A DNA stretch of 43,813 nucleotides, taken from assembly GCA_028691965.1 (NCBI GenBank), contig JAQUYE010000017.1, forward strand, positions 1-43,813, given 5' to 3'. Source of the DNA: Paludibacter sp. GTDB lineage: Bacteria; Bacteroidota; Bacteroidia; Bacteroidales; Paludibacteraceae. Positions 25,759 to 36,125 of the stretch are shown piece after piece (the first letter of the stretch is position 1; each line of letters begins with the position of its first letter). Under the pieces are notes generated by a model. The model searched no databases. It was not told where the DNA came from and was given only the letters and a program-made list of their open reading frames with translations. Both the position numbers and the translations under genes were made by a program.

Positions 25759-25766
25759 TATTTTTG
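25759..25766 (+). promoter_or_regulatory. -7 box upstream of ffh
   Basis: TATTTTTG matches TAnnTTTG, 21 bases upstream of the ffh ATG. The divergent gap 25604-25758 between this and the nitroreductase promoter shows no other gene or clear RNA. Confidence 0.65.
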
Positions 25767-25787
25767 CGGAAAATTTACCGATAGAAT

Positions 25788-27107
25788 ATGTTTGAATCAT
25801 TAAGTGAAAGGCTGGAACGGTCGTTTAAAATACTAAAGGGCGAAGGTAGTATTACCGAAATTAACGTAGCTGAAACCCTCAAGGATGTGCGTAAAGCATT
25901 ATTGGATGCCGACGTTAACTATAAAATTGCCAAGCAATTTACAGATACTGTAAAGGAAAAGGCCCTGGGACAGGATGTACTCAACTCGTTGAAACCATCG
26001 CAATTGATGGTGAAAATTGTTCACGACGAGCTTGCCGGTCTGATGGGGGGACAAAGTGTTGATATAAATCTGAAAGGGAATCCATCAGTAATTCTTATGT
26101 CAGGTTTACAGGGATCCGGTAAAACCACCTTCTCAGGGAAGCTTGCTAGTTTGTTGAAAAATAAACGTGGTAAACGTCCATTACTGGTAGCTTGTGACGT
26201 CTACCGTCCTGCTGCTATCGAACAGTTGAAAGTGCTTGGTGAACAGTTACAGGTTCCTGTTTTCTCTGATACGGAAAGTAAGAATCCGGTTGCTATTGCT
26301 GAAGCAGCTCTTAAGTATGCCCGTCAACATCTTCATGATGTAGTAATTGTCGATACAGCTGGACGACTGGCTATTGATGAGATGATGATGAACGAGATTG
26401 CAGCAATTAAAAAAGCTATTCAACCTCATGAAATCCTGTTTGTAGTTGATTCAATGACTGGCCAGGATGCCGTCAATACTGCAAAGGAATTCAATGAACG
26501 CCTGGATTTTGATGGGGTTATACTTACTAAACTGGATGGTGATACACGTGGTGGTGCTGCCTTATCAATTCGCTCAGTAGTTAACAAACCGATTAAGTTT
26601 GTAGGGACGGGTGAGAAAATGGATGCGCTTGATGTGTTCTACCCTGAACGTATGGCCGACCGAATTCTGGGTATGGGAGATATTGTTTCGTTAGTGGAAA
26701 GAGCCCAGGAACAATACGACGAAGAAGAAGCCCGACGACTGCAGAAGAAGATTGCTAAGAATCAATTTGACTTTGATGACTTTATTTCCCAGATCCAACA
26801 GATTAAGAAAATGGGAAATATCAAAGACCTTGCAGCAATGATACCCGGAATGGGAAAAGCGTTAAAGGATGTAGAAATCGATGATAATGCATTTAAAGGT
26901 ATAGAAGCAATCATTCACTCTATGACTCCACGTGAGCGCTCCAATCCAAGCTTGCTAAACGGTAGTAGAAAACAACGAATAGCTAAAGGTAGCGGTACTA
27001 CCATAGTAGAAGTTAACCGCTTACTGAAGCAATTTGAACAAACCAGTAAAATGATGAAGATGGCAACTGCAAATCCTGGTAAACTAAAGGCTATGCGTCG
27101 TCGCTAA
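25788..27107 (+). CDS. ffh: signal recognition particle protein Ffh
   Basis: This 439-residue SRP54 GTPase recognises signal peptides as they leave the ribosome. The N domain is followed by the G domain (G1 GLQGSGKTTFSGKLA near residue 106, DVYRPAAIEQL, DTAGR, TKLDGDTRGG). The C-terminal M domain is Met-rich (IKKMGNIKDLAAMIPGMG) and has the RNA-binding GSRKQRIAKGSG. Its receptor gene ftsY is 15 kb away on the same strand. A strong terminator follows. Confidence 0.97.
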   Translation: MFESLSERLERSFKILKGEGSITEINVAETLKDVRKALLDADVNYKIAKQFTDTVKEKALGQDVLNSLKPSQLMVKIVHDELAGLMGGQSVDINLKGNPSVILMSGLQGSGKTTFSGKLASLLKNKRGKRPLLVACDVYRPAAIEQLKVLGEQLQVPVFSDTESKNPVAIAEAALKYARQHLHDVVIVDTAGRLAIDEMMMNEIAAIKKAIQPHEILFVVDSMTGQDAVNTAKEFNERLDFDGVILTKLDGDTRGGAALSIRSVVNKPIKFVGTGEKMDALDVFYPERMADRILGMGDIVSLVERAQEQYDEEEARRLQKKIAKNQFDFDDFISQIQQIKKMGNIKDLAAMIPGMGKALKDVEIDDNAFKGIEAIIHSMTPRERSNPSLLNGSRKQRIAKGSGTTIVEVNRLLKQFEQTSKMMKMATANPGKLKAMRRR

Positions 27108-27118
27108 AAGAATAACAT

Positions 27119-27150
27119 CCGCCGTGTAGCTGTTGCTGCATGGCGGTTTT
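27119..27150 (+). terminator. rho-independent terminator between ffh and folD
   Basis: CCGCCGTGTAGC pairs with GCTGCATGGCGG (two G-T pairs) around a TGTT loop and is followed by TTTT. It sits 11 bases after the ffh stop. An ATG at 27140 that extends the folD frame lies inside this hairpin and is therefore unlikely to be used. Confidence 0.85.
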
Positions 27151-27166
27151 AATAGCTATCCATATT

Positions 27167-28048
27167 ATGTATCAACTTATCGACGGGAAAGCAATCTCTG
27201 ATCAAATAAAGTCTGAAATTGCAGAAGAAGTAAAGCAACTGACAGCTAACGGTGGTAAACAACCCCATTTGGCGGTAATAATTGTGGGGCACGATGGTGG
27301 AAGTGAAACATACGTGGCTCATAAGGTAAAAGCTTGTGAACAAGTGGGATTCAAATCAACACGAGTGGCCTTTGATGAATCTGTGACAGAAGAACTTCTG
27401 CTTGCTAAAATTCAGGAGATGAATATAAATTCTGATATTGACGGATTTATAGTTCAGCTTCCACTGCCTCCACATATATCAGAACAAAAGGTGATAGAGG
27501 CAATTGATTATCGTAAGGATGTAGATGGCTTTCACCCGGTTAACGTGGGACGTATGTCTATTGGACTTCCTTGCTATGTTTCCGCTACACCATCGGGTAT
27601 TATGGAGTTGTTTCGTCGTTACCAAATACCTACTCAGGGTAAAAACTGTGTAGTAATAGGGCGTTCGAATATTGTTGGAAAGCCGGTAGCAACTCTTATG
27701 ATGCAGAAAGGTAATCCCGGTGATGCTACTGTTACAGTTTGTCATAGTCGTACAAAAAACCTGAAAGAAATCTGTCGGAATGCTGATATTATAATTGCAG
27801 CACTCGGATCTCCTGAGTTTTTAAAAGAAGATATGGTGAAAGAAGGAGCAGTTGTGGTTGATGTTGGAACTACTCGTGTTCCTGATACAAGCTCAAAAAC
27901 CGGTACACGATTGAAAGGTGATGTGGATTTTAAACAAGTAGCCCCTCATTGTTCATTCATTACACCTGTACCAGGTGGTGTAGGCCCAATGACCATTATT
28001 TCTTTACTCAGGAATACCCTGGCGGCTGCCAGGAAAGAAATATACTAA
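27167..28048 (+). CDS. folD: bifunctional methylenetetrahydrofolate dehydrogenase/cyclohydrolase FolD
   Basis: This 293-residue enzyme interconverts 5,10-methylene- and 10-formyl-tetrahydrofolate. The catalytic Lys region [13 protein letters not shown], substrate loop [12 protein letters not shown], cofactor motif [11 protein letters not shown] and [10 protein letters not shown] are all present. The frame extends to an ATG at 27140, but that codon lies in the ffh terminator. The family N-terminus ([14 protein letters not shown]) begins at 27167. The next gene starts 19 bases later. Confidence 0.95.
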   Translation: MYQLIDGKAISDQIKSEIAEEVKQLTANGGKQPHLAVIIVGHDGGSETYVAHKVKACEQVGFKSTRVAFDESVTEELLLAKIQEMNINSDIDGFIVQLPLPPHISEQKVIEAIDYRKDVDGFHPVNVGRMSIGLPCYVSATPSGIMELFRRYQIPTQGKNCVVIGRSNIVGKPVATLMMQKGNPGDATVTVCHSRTKNLKEICRNADIIIAALGSPEFLKEDMVKEGAVVVDVGTTRVPDTSSKTGTRLKGDVDFKQVAPHCSFITPVPGGVGPMTIISLLRNTLAAARKEIY

Positions 28049-28067
28049 TAAATAATTAATCTGGTCG

Positions 28068-28760
28068 ATGCATAGTTTCTACGTTCCGGATATAACTGCA
28101 GGAGTGCTGCCAGAGGAAGAATCTCTACACGCAGCAAAAGTGCTTCGCCTTAAAGAAGGTGACTTAGTTGTGTTGTTGGATGGGAAAGGGGGAGTTTACG
28201 AAGCAGAGATTACTATCCCTCATCCTAAAAAATGTGGTTTCCTGATTTGTAAAACTGAACAAAGAACCAGTGGACGTGACTATCGGCTTCACGTGGCTAT
28301 AGCCCCTACAAAAAATATTGATCGATTTGAATGGTTCATCGAGAAAGCAGTGGAGATTGGAGTAGATGAAATTAGTCCAATACTATGTCGATACTCTGAG
28401 CGCAAGCAATTAAAACCTGAACGTGTTGAGAAAATCATGATAGCAGCCTCTAAACAATCCATTCAATCCGTTTTTCCAATTCTTCATCCTCTAACCACGT
28501 TTAGCGAGCTGATTACTTCGTCAAAGGAGAGCTTGAAATGTATTGCACATTGTTATCCGCAGGATAAGACTGAGCTAAAGGTGGCTTTAAAAGGTCAGCA
28601 AGATTTGTTGATTCTAATCGGACCGGAGGGTGATTTTAGTCAGGAAGAGGTTGAAGCAGCAATTGGTAAAGGTTTTATACCGGTTAGTTTAAGTAATAGT
28701 CGACTGAGAACTGAAACAGCCGGATTAATGGTATGTGCAACAGCTGCTCTGTGTAAGTAA
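28068..28760 (+). CDS. rsmE: 16S rRNA m3U1498 methyltransferase RsmE
   Basis: This 230-residue SPOUT methyltransferase has an N-terminal PUA-like domain (HAAKVLRLKEGD). The C-terminal trefoil-knot motifs GPEGDFSQEEVE and LSNSRLRTETAGL bind S-adenosylmethionine. The substrate is U1498 of 16S rRNA. It follows folD by 19 bases and ends at a strong hairpin terminator. Confidence 0.95.
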   Translation: MHSFYVPDITAGVLPEEESLHAAKVLRLKEGDLVVLLDGKGGVYEAEITIPHPKKCGFLICKTEQRTSGRDYRLHVAIAPTKNIDRFEWFIEKAVEIGVDEISPILCRYSERKQLKPERVEKIMIAASKQSIQSVFPILHPLTTFSELITSSKESLKCIAHCYPQDKTELKVALKGQQDLLILIGPEGDFSQEEVEAAIGKGFIPVSLSNSRLRTETAGLMVCATAALCK

Positions 28761-28777
28761 ATTGCTATAATACAATT

Positions 28778-28818
28778 GCCTTGTTAGTACGCTTGACAGT
28801 ATACTAACAAGGCTTTTT
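28778..28818 (+). terminator. rho-independent terminator after rsmE
   Basis: A perfect 12-base stem GCCTTGTTAGTA / TACTAACAAGGC with a 12-base loop is followed by five T residues. It separates rsmE from the convergent sucD. The minus-strand side lacks a T run, so it mainly serves rsmE. Confidence 0.9.
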
Positions 28819-28822
28819 ATTT

Positions 28823-29707
28823 CTATGACTTCGATCGCTTCTCAAGCATTTCTTTAACAAGGGTAGGAATTTCAACCGGACGTCGGGCTACAGGAACGCC
28901 AATGGCTTCGAATGCAGCAATCTTTTCTGCAGCTGTTCCGCTACCACTGGAGATAATTGCTCCTGCATGTCCCATACGTTTACCCGGAGGAGCTGTCTGG
29001 CCTGCTATAAAAGCAACTACCGGTTTGGTGATATGTTCTTTTATATATTGAGCTGCCCGTTCTTCTGCATCACCACCAATTTCACCAATTAAAACGATTG
29101 CATCTGTTTCAGGGTCGTCTTCAAAGAGTTGTAAAAGTTCCTGATAGTACAATCCTGCCACTGGGTCACCGCCAATTCCGACACAGGTACTTTGACCAAT
29201 ACCATGAGTTGTGAGTTGATTTACCATTTCGTAAGTAAGGGTTCCACTACGGCTCATAAGTCCTACGTTACCCTTCAGAAATATGTTGGCCGGAAGAATT
29301 CCGACAAGGGCTTCACCGGGAGTAATTAAACCCGGACAATTAGCTCCGATTAGTTTTACCCCCTTTTTCTTCAGGTAATTTGTTGCTTTAACCATGTCAA
29401 GGGTAGGAACACCTTCAGAAATGCAAATTACTAGTTCAACGCCGGCTTCACCAGCTTCAAGTATAGCATCGCCAGCCAGAGGAGCCGGGACGAAAATTAT
29501 TGAAGTGTTAGCATTTGTAGCCTTAACAGCTTCTTCGACTGTGTTAAAGACGGGTATGCCTTCTACTGTCAGTCCTCCTTTTCCGGGAGATACCCCGGCA
29601 ACGATATTAGTGCCATAGGCTTTCATTTTGGAAGTGTGGAAACTTCCATCGCGTCCGGTAATGCCTTGTACAACCAGATGTGTTTTATTGTTTACTAAAA
29701 TACTCAT
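28823..29707 (-). CDS. sucD: succinyl-CoA ligase subunit alpha
   Basis: This 294-residue subunit carries the CoA-binding Rossmann fold ([20 protein letters not shown]), [12 protein letters not shown] and the phospho-histidine His247 in KRMGHAGAI. With SucC it converts succinyl-CoA to succinate with ATP or GTP formation. It lies 30 bases downstream of sucC in the same unit. Confidence 0.97.
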   Translation of the reverse strand: MSILVNNKTHLVVQGITGRDGSFHTSKMKAYGTNIVAGVSPGKGGLTVEGIPVFNTVEEAVKATNANTSIIFVPAPLAGDAILEAGEAGVELVICISEGVPTLDMVKATNYLKKKGVKLIGANCPGLITPGEALVGILPANIFLKGNVGLMSRSGTLTYEMVNQLTTHGIGQSTCVGIGGDPVAGLYYQELLQLFEDDPETDAIVLIGEIGGDAEERAAQYIKEHITKPVVAFIAGQTAPPGKRMGHAGAIISSGSGTAAEKIAAFEAIGVPVARRPVEIPTLVKEMLEKRSKS

Positions 29708-29737
29708 GTTCTTAGAATTTAATGGTTTGTTATCTAC

Positions 29738-30877
29738 TTACTGACAAGCGGCACATAAACGGATGGCTTCCTGAGCGGCTTCACTCATCGTATTAACAAC
29801 CGGTAAATTTGCTTCCTTTATTATTTCAAGTCCCTGACGCGCATTGGTCCCCGATAGGCGAACAACAATCGGGATATCTACTTTCATCTGATCCAGGGCT
29901 GTAACCAGACCTCTGGCCACATCATCACAGCGGGTAATCCCACCAAAGATATTAATCATTACTACTTTCACGTTTTTGTCGGATAGTAATAAGTTCATGG
30001 CATCAACAACCTTTTGGGGATTGGAACTTCCACCAATGTCAAGAAAATTAGCAGGTTGTCCTCCAAAATATTTTACAAGGTCCATTGTGGCCATTGCTAA
30101 TCCTGCACCGTTAACCATGCAACCGATAGTGCCATCAAGGCGAATATACGATAAACCTTTATCTTTTGCTTCAAGTTCCTTTACTTCATCTTCATCAGGT
30201 TCGTTGAGAGCTTCAATTTCCGGTTGACGAAAGAGTGCGTTGTCGTCAAAATTCATTTTACCATCCAGAGCCAGTAAGTTGCCTTCATCGGTTACTACTA
30301 AAGGATTTATTTCCACTAATGAGGCATCAGTGTCAATGAAGATTTGATATAACTTGATGAACAAGTCCACTGCTTGTTTTACTAATGAGAAGTCGTTGAA
30401 GAGTTTGAAAGCTATTTTACGTGCCATAAATGGCGACATACCCAGGTCTGGATCAATTATAAATTTATGGATAGCATTAGGGTTAACTTTCGCAACTTCT
30501 TCAATTTCCACACCTCCTTCGCTGCTAGCCATAAAGATGACTGATTTAGTATTGCGGTCGATGGTGAGACCGACATAATATTCTGCATTAAACCTGATGC
30601 CTTCCGCAACTAAAACTTTTTCAACTGTTAGTCCTTTGATGTTCATTCCCAGGATTTGTTCACCCGCTGCACGGGCTTCATCAATGGAACGAGCGAGTTT
30701 AACTCCTCCGGCTTTTCCACGTCCTCCCACCAGCACCTGAGCTTTTACTACCACCGGCATGTCGAAACCAGATGCGGTTTTTACAACTTCATCAACGGTA
30801 TAGCACACATTTTCAGTGGTAATAGGAATGGCATAGCGCGAGAAAATTTCTTTTGCCTGATATTCGTGAATCTTCAT
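29738..30877 (-). CDS. sucC: succinyl-CoA ligase subunit beta (ADP-forming type)
   Basis: This 379-residue ATP-grasp subunit begins MKIHEYQAKEIFSRY. It contains VKAQVLVGGRGKAGGVKLA and the nucleotide and CoA sites VEINPLVVTDEG, DIGGSSNPQKV and NIFGGITRCDDVA. In Bacteroidetes the pair serves succinate/propionate metabolism as well as the TCA cycle. It has its own promoter upstream. Confidence 0.97.
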   Translation of the reverse strand: MKIHEYQAKEIFSRYAIPITTENVCYTVDEVVKTASGFDMPVVVKAQVLVGGRGKAGGVKLARSIDEARAAGEQILGMNIKGLTVEKVLVAEGIRFNAEYYVGLTIDRNTKSVIFMASSEGGVEIEEVAKVNPNAIHKFIIDPDLGMSPFMARKIAFKLFNDFSLVKQAVDLFIKLYQIFIDTDASLVEINPLVVTDEGNLLALDGKMNFDDNALFRQPEIEALNEPDEDEVKELEAKDKGLSYIRLDGTIGCMVNGAGLAMATMDLVKYFGGQPANFLDIGGSSNPQKVVDAMNLLLSDKNVKVVMINIFGGITRCDDVARGLVTALDQMKVDIPIVVRLSGTNARQGLEIIKEANLPVVNTMSEAAQEAIRLCAACQ

Positions 30878-30927
30878 GTGTATGTGTTTTTAAATTATAT
30901 AACTATCTGTAACAGGTACAAGCAGGT

Positions 30928-30958
30928 CAAAAGTAAAAATATTTTCTATCTAAACCAA
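30928..30958 (-). promoter_or_regulatory. promoter of sucCD
   Basis: On the minus strand, TACTTTTG at 30928-30935 matches the -7 consensus and a TTGG at 30955-30958 matches the -33 element, with a 19-base gap. The 5' leader is about 45 bases. Confidence 0.75.
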
Positions 30959-30983
30959 TACATAGTTGATATTTATACCTAAT

Positions 30984-31187
30984 TTATTTCTTTCGATAGT
31001 CCATACAGGTTATATCAGCCGGATTTCTGGCTGTTTTGTATTTCATCATGAATTCTTTTTTAACATCGCAGCCAGAACAGTCGCCACACGGACCTGAGTT
31101 TTTCTTTTGGAGCGAGCGAATAACTGAATAAACAGTATAGGCCACGGCACCTGCAATGATGACTATGACTATTATTTCCTGTATCAT
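30984..31187 (-). CDS. FeoB-associated Cys-rich membrane protein
   Basis: This 67-residue protein has one N-terminal transmembrane helix (IVIVIIAGAVAYTVYSVI) followed by a CGDCSGCD cysteine motif and a basic tail with one further Cys. It matches the FeoB-associated Cys-rich family, FeoC-like partners thought to aid ferrous iron uptake. It lies downstream of rlmD on the minus strand, while feoB itself is about 6.7 kb away on the other strand. Iron binding by the cysteines is inferred. Confidence 0.83.
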   Translation of the reverse strand: MIQEIIVIVIIAGAVAYTVYSVIRSLQKKNSGPCGDCSGCDVKKEFMMKYKTARNPADITCMDYRKK

Positions 31188-31235
31188 ACCTTCTTAATTT
31201 ATGATCAGGCAAAGGGGTAAATGACAGGTAACTTA

Positions 31236-32645
31236 TCAGTTCCGGGCTTCAAGCAGGACTACGTTCTCAACGTGATGAGTATGGGGAAACATATCCACCG
31301 GTTGAACACGCGTTACAAAGTATGCATTATTCAGCAAGCTAAGATCACGGGCCTGCGTGGCCGGGTTACAGCTCACGTACACAATTCGCCTTGGTGCGGC
31401 AAAAAGAATTGCATCAATCACGTCATTGTGCATTCCGGCTCTCGGTGGGTCAGTAATAATTACGTCCGGTCGACCGTGTTGCAAAATGAAGCTTTCGTTC
31501 AGTATATCTTTCATGTCGCCTGCGTAAAACAAAGTATTCTGTATATTGTTCAGTGATGAATTAAGTACTGCGTCATCAATAGCTTCAGGAACATACTCTA
31601 TTCCAATTACTTGGCGTGCCTGACGCGCTATGAAATTTGCAATAGTACCGGTTCCGGTGTACAAATCGTACACTAGTTCTGTTCCGGTCAGTCCAGCAAA
31701 TTCTCGTGCTACTTTATATAAGGTATATGCCTGTTCCGAATTTGTCTGGTAAAAACTCTTAGGCCCTATCTTAAATTTCAGGCCTTCCATTTCCTCGTAA
31801 ATGCAATCTGTGCCTTTGTATAGTACAATTTCCTGATCTGTAATTGTGTCGTTTGCTTTTGAATTGATTACGTAAAGTAAGGAGGTGATCTGGGGGAATC
31901 GAAGTGCAAGATGATTTAGCAAGGCTGTTCTGACTTCATCGTCCTCGTGAAAGAAAACCATAATTAACATTAACTCACCTGTTGAAGTAGTACGTACAAT
32001 CATGGTACGTAATAAACCTTCCTGCTTTCGTAAATCAAAGAATGAAAGAGTATGTTTCTCTGCATATGTTCGAATTTCGTTTCGCAACTGATTAGATATA
32101 TCATCCTGTAACCAACATTTGTGTATGTCCAGAACTTTGTCGAACATGCCAGGAATATGAAATCCTACTCCGTTCATATTTTCCGCTAAACCAGAATCCA
32201 TTTGTTCAGTTGTTAACCATTTTTTGTTAGAAAAGGTGAACTCAAGTTTATTTCGGTAGAATTCAGTTTTAACAGATCCAAGAATGGGTTGAATCTCCGG
32301 AAGTTCAATTTTACCGATCCTTACAAGGTTATCGGATACTTGTTGTTGTTTGTAAGCCAGTTGATCGGCATAAGGGAGCATTTGCCACTTACATCCTCCA
32401 CATATTCCGAAATGTTCACAAACTGGTTGGATACGTTGGGGAGAATAGGAATGAAACCGGATGGCTCGCGCTTCCAGATAAGCACTCTTCTTTTTAGTTA
32501 CTTGTAAGTCAACTACATCACCGGGAATAACGTGGGGTACAAAAACCACTTTATCGTTATAACGGGTAAGTGCTTTTCCTTCAGCGGCTATATCAGTTAT
32601 GGTAATGTGTTCAATAATTGGATGGGGCTTTGATTTTCGTACCAT
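31236..32645 (-). CDS. rlmD: 23S rRNA m5U1939 methyltransferase RlmD
   Basis: This 469-residue RNA methyltransferase has an N-terminal TRAM domain, an iron-sulphur motif CEHFGICGGCKW near residue 73, SAM-binding DLYTGTGTIANFIA and the catalytic SCNPATQARDL. The open frame reaches back to a TTG at 32672, but that codon lies within the -7 box. The ATG at 32645 is therefore the start, giving VRKSKPHPIIEH. It leads the unit that includes the FeoB-associated protein 48 bases downstream. Confidence 0.93.
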   Translation of the reverse strand: MVRKSKPHPIIEHITITDIAAEGKALTRYNDKVVFVPHVIPGDVVDLQVTKKKSAYLEARAIRFHSYSPQRIQPVCEHFGICGGCKWQMLPYADQLAYKQQQVSDNLVRIGKIELPEIQPILGSVKTEFYRNKLEFTFSNKKWLTTEQMDSGLAENMNGVGFHIPGMFDKVLDIHKCWLQDDISNQLRNEIRTYAEKHTLSFFDLRKQEGLLRTMIVRTTSTGELMLIMVFFHEDDEVRTALLNHLALRFPQITSLLYVINSKANDTITDQEIVLYKGTDCIYEEMEGLKFKIGPKSFYQTNSEQAYTLYKVAREFAGLTGTELVYDLYTGTGTIANFIARQARQVIGIEYVPEAIDDAVLNSSLNNIQNTLFYAGDMKDILNESFILQHGRPDVIITDPPRAGMHNDVIDAILFAAPRRIVYVSCNPATQARDLSLLNNAYFVTRVQPVDMFPHTHHVENVVLLEARN

Positions 32646-32669
32646 TTCGTATTTTTGTTCTTTTTTTGG

Positions 32670-32677
32670 CAAAGATA
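32670..32677 (-). promoter_or_regulatory. -7 box upstream of rlmD
   Basis: On the minus strand TATCTTTG fits TAnnTTTG, 24 bases upstream of the ATG at 32645. It rules out the upstream TTG start. Confidence 0.6.
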
Positions 32678-32775
32678 ATTAAAAACAAGTCGTTATTAGT
32701 TGGAATTTTCAGTTTAACCTAAACAATTATCAGTGAAAGCTGTTTTAGGAATGAAGATAATTAGTTTATTTTTTG

Positions 32776-32783
32776 TAAATTTG
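32776..32783 (+). promoter_or_regulatory. -7 box of the OmpA-family gene
   Basis: TAAATTTG matches TAnnTTTG. The ATG is 97 bases further on, so this transcript has the longest leader in the window. The leader contains a six-base inverted repeat (GGAGTA 32795-32800, TACTCC 32830-32835). Confidence 0.6.
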
Positions 32784-32880
32784 CATTTGAAAACGGAGTA
32801 AGAATATACTTTTTCAGTCTGATTGACAGTACTCCCTTTAAAAAGAAAATATTAATATCAATTTTTTAATTCGAAACGTT

Positions 32881-34080
32881 ATGAAGAAGTTTTTAAGTGT
32901 GTTATTGTTTGCCGTGATGGTTGTAGCTGCTACAGCTCAAACTTCAACAAAAGTTTCCCGCGACGAAGTATCAAAATTATCTATCGCTGTTAAAGCCGGC
33001 CTTACGTATGATTTAGTACTTCCCCAGGGTGATTTTGTTGAAAGTTTAGGTACTTTGCTGCCAGGTATTTCTCTTGATTACACATTCAATCCGATTTTTG
33101 GGATGGGTGCAGATCTGAGTTTCCTGAATTACAAACGTTCTATTGACCAGGGAAAGACAATGGATGCAACTGTTTACAGTGCTGTAAACTTATCAAATTT
33201 GTTTGCTCCTGTTCGTACAGGTTTCTGGAAGAAAGTGAATTTCTACGGAAATCTTGGTGGAGGTCTTGGCTGGTATTCATATACCACTAACGCTGGTGCA
33301 TCTAACGATGCCGTATCTCCACTTATGTTATACGGTTTGTTGGCTGAATATTCTATAAACAGAAAGTTTGCTGTTGGCTTGGAAGGTCAGTATCGTTACT
33401 ACATGGATTTTAAAGAAAATCCGGGTGTAGCTCCTATCAATGGTTTAGGTGTGGATGGTGCTGTTGCAGCAGTAAGTCTTCGTTACAAATTTGGTAGCAA
33501 AGACAAAATGCATACCCGCGATATGAGCATGTCTGATTTCTATCCTTCACCAGTGAAATTGCTCGCTGATGAAATTAGAGCTGAAAATGCTGAATTGATG
33601 CGTGAATTAGATGCTCTTAAGGCTGATAATGATAAAGTTCGCAAAAGCCTCGATAAGCTTTCGGATGATGTTACAAGCGTAAAAGCTCAGATGGAAGAAA
33701 CCAAACAAGCTGCTGCAAAATTAGCTGCTGCTCAGAATAGCAAGGATTTTGATTTGCCTGAAGTTTTGTTTGAATTCCAGACTAATAAATTAACTAATGA
33801 ATCAAAAGCAATTGTTGATAACGTAGTTAGTGTTCTTAAGAACAATGTATTTAATTCAGTAGTTCTTTCCGGACATGCTGATAATATCGGTTCTGACGCA
33901 TACAACCAGAGTCTTGGTTTGAGACGTGCAAATGCTGTTAAAGAGATCCTTACTTCGAATGGTATACCTGCTGCAAAAATTGAAACAGTAAGTTTCGGAG
34001 AAACACAGCCTGTTGCACCAAATAATACTCCGGAAGGTCGTCAGCTCAATCGCCGTGTTGAATTTGACGTAAAACGCTGA
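32881..34080 (+). CDS. OmpA-family outer-membrane protein
   Basis: This 399-residue protein has a signal peptide (MKKFLSVLLFAVMVVAATAQ), a beta-barrel of about residues 35-215, and a charged coiled-coil at about 225-285 (LMRELDALKADNDKVRKSLD). A C-terminal OmpA peptidoglycan-binding domain follows (VVLSGHADNIGSDAYNQSLG, with RRANAVKEIL and GRQLNRRVEF). This is the major-porin architecture in Bacteroidales. Its codon use is even and highly expressed in style. It is a monocistron with a strong terminator. Confidence 0.93.
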   Translation: MKKFLSVLLFAVMVVAATAQTSTKVSRDEVSKLSIAVKAGLTYDLVLPQGDFVESLGTLLPGISLDYTFNPIFGMGADLSFLNYKRSIDQGKTMDATVYSAVNLSNLFAPVRTGFWKKVNFYGNLGGGLGWYSYTTNAGASNDAVSPLMLYGLLAEYSINRKFAVGLEGQYRYYMDFKENPGVAPINGLGVDGAVAAVSLRYKFGSKDKMHTRDMSMSDFYPSPVKLLADEIRAENAELMRELDALKADNDKVRKSLDKLSDDVTSVKAQMEETKQAAAKLAAAQNSKDFDLPEVLFEFQTNKLTNESKAIVDNVVSVLKNNVFNSVVLSGHADNIGSDAYNQSLGLRRANAVKEILTSNGIPAAKIETVSFGETQPVAPNNTPEGRQLNRRVEFDVKR

Positions 34081-34131
34081 TAGCATTTGTTGCCGGTGTT
34101 GTTAATTATTCCGGATAACAACTGAATATAT

Positions 34132-34171
34132 AAAACGCAAAGTAGTCTAATATCACTACTTTGCGTTTTTT
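34132..34171 (+). terminator. rho-independent terminator after the OmpA-family gene
   Basis: A perfect 15-base stem (AAAACGCAAAGTAGT with ACTACTTTGCGTTTT) and 8-base loop is followed by T residues. It is the strongest hairpin in the window. Confidence 0.93.
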
Positions 34172-34210
34172 GTTTTTGAAAATGCAAAATGCAAAATAAT
34201 CGGAAATTAT

Positions 34211-34242
34211 TTTTGATAAACCGATAGAAATTAGTAATTTTG
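34211..34242 (+). promoter_or_regulatory. promoter of gapdh
   Basis: A -33 box TTTTG at 34211-34215 and a -7 box TAATTTTG at 34235-34242, gap 19, match the full Bacteroidetes consensus. The leader is about 30 bases. Confidence 0.8.
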
Positions 34243-34268
34243 CGGTTGAAAAAGAAACTCAATTTTAA

Positions 34269-35282
<1,014 letters not shown>

Positions 35283-35283
35283 T

Positions 35284-35314
35284 AAAAAAGCTCCGGGAAA
35301 CCGGAGCTTTTTTT
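35284..35314. terminator. bidirectional terminator between gapdh and DUF2490
   Basis: GCTCCGG and CCGGAGC pair around a GAAA loop with A6 before and T7 after, so the hairpin works in both directions. It sits at once after gapdh and 4 bases beyond the end of the minus-strand DUF2490 gene. Confidence 0.93.
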
Positions 35315-35318
35315 ATGG

Positions 35319-36125
35319 TTATAGTTTTATTGACCATGCTAAACCTAAAACGTAATCATCGATCCAGTCAGATATTGCATAATAGTTTGGACCTGGAACT
35401 ACTTGCTCTTCGGCACCACGTTCGTGCGAATATATTCCATATAGTTCTACTTTGTGTCTTTTGTTAATTTTATATTCGATACCAGCAGTGTACCGGATCT
35501 TAGAAAAAAACTGATTCTTTACACTGAAATCGGATTGATCACTGTTGTAAAAACGAATTTCTTCCGGATCATTTAAAAGAAAGTAGGTTTCGATTGATAC
35601 GTAAGGTTCCCAATCACTGTCCTTAGTTCCGTATGACACTTTCAATCTGTTTCTCCAAACATATTCTGGATTTATTCGATTAGTGTTAATGCTTCCATCT
35701 TCCTTTAATCTGTTTCTGTCATCTTATAAGGTGGTCTGTGCTCTCTCCCTAAACTGAAACCCAAAATCTCCCAACTTAAATTTCCAGCTGGCTTGTGCAT
35801 TGAAACGATGTCGGTTTTGAAAGAAATCAGTCCTGATTGAATCATCACTGAATTTATAGTCATCATCAACATTCATCCAGCTATATGAGAGTCCAAGTTT
35901 TAAATTCTTAAAAAATTCATAATCCGTACCTATTTGTATTCCAATACGATCCCGGTCAGTAGTAAATCCGATCGTTCTCAGTTCAATTTCGCCTCCAACT
36001 GACCACTTTTTTGTCAGGTCTTTTTCAGCTGATATGGAAGTCCAGATTCCTCCGGGTTCGCTTTCTTGTGCCGACAAATGGATTGAAAGACATAAAAAAG
36101 CTAACAGGTAAAGCTTATTTTTCAT
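35319..36125 (-). pseudogene. DUF2490 outer-membrane-like protein, interrupted by an in-frame stop
   Basis: The minus strand encodes a signal peptide (MKNKLYLLAFLCLSIHLSAQ) and a beta-barrel-like sequence through residue 133. Then comes a TAA at 35724-35726. The same frame continues without shift (DDRNRLKEDGSI, then YVWRNRLKVSYGTKD) to a proper stop at 35319, ending in the typical VLGLAWSIKL barrel strand. Full length would be about 268 residues. The break is a single nonsense codon after TTL. It may be a recent inactivation, an error or a readthrough site. It overlaps the DUF4956 gene by 11 bases at its start. Confidence 0.85.

Noticed and set aside
28823-32645. Operon of sucCD with rlmD
   Set aside because: A separate promoter lies in front of sucC, and the FeoB-associated gene is about 100 bases away, so these are two units.
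34176-34200. Short direct repeat ATGCAAA as an attachment site
   Set aside because: Two seven-base copies in an A-rich spacer are expected by chance; no mobile gene is near.
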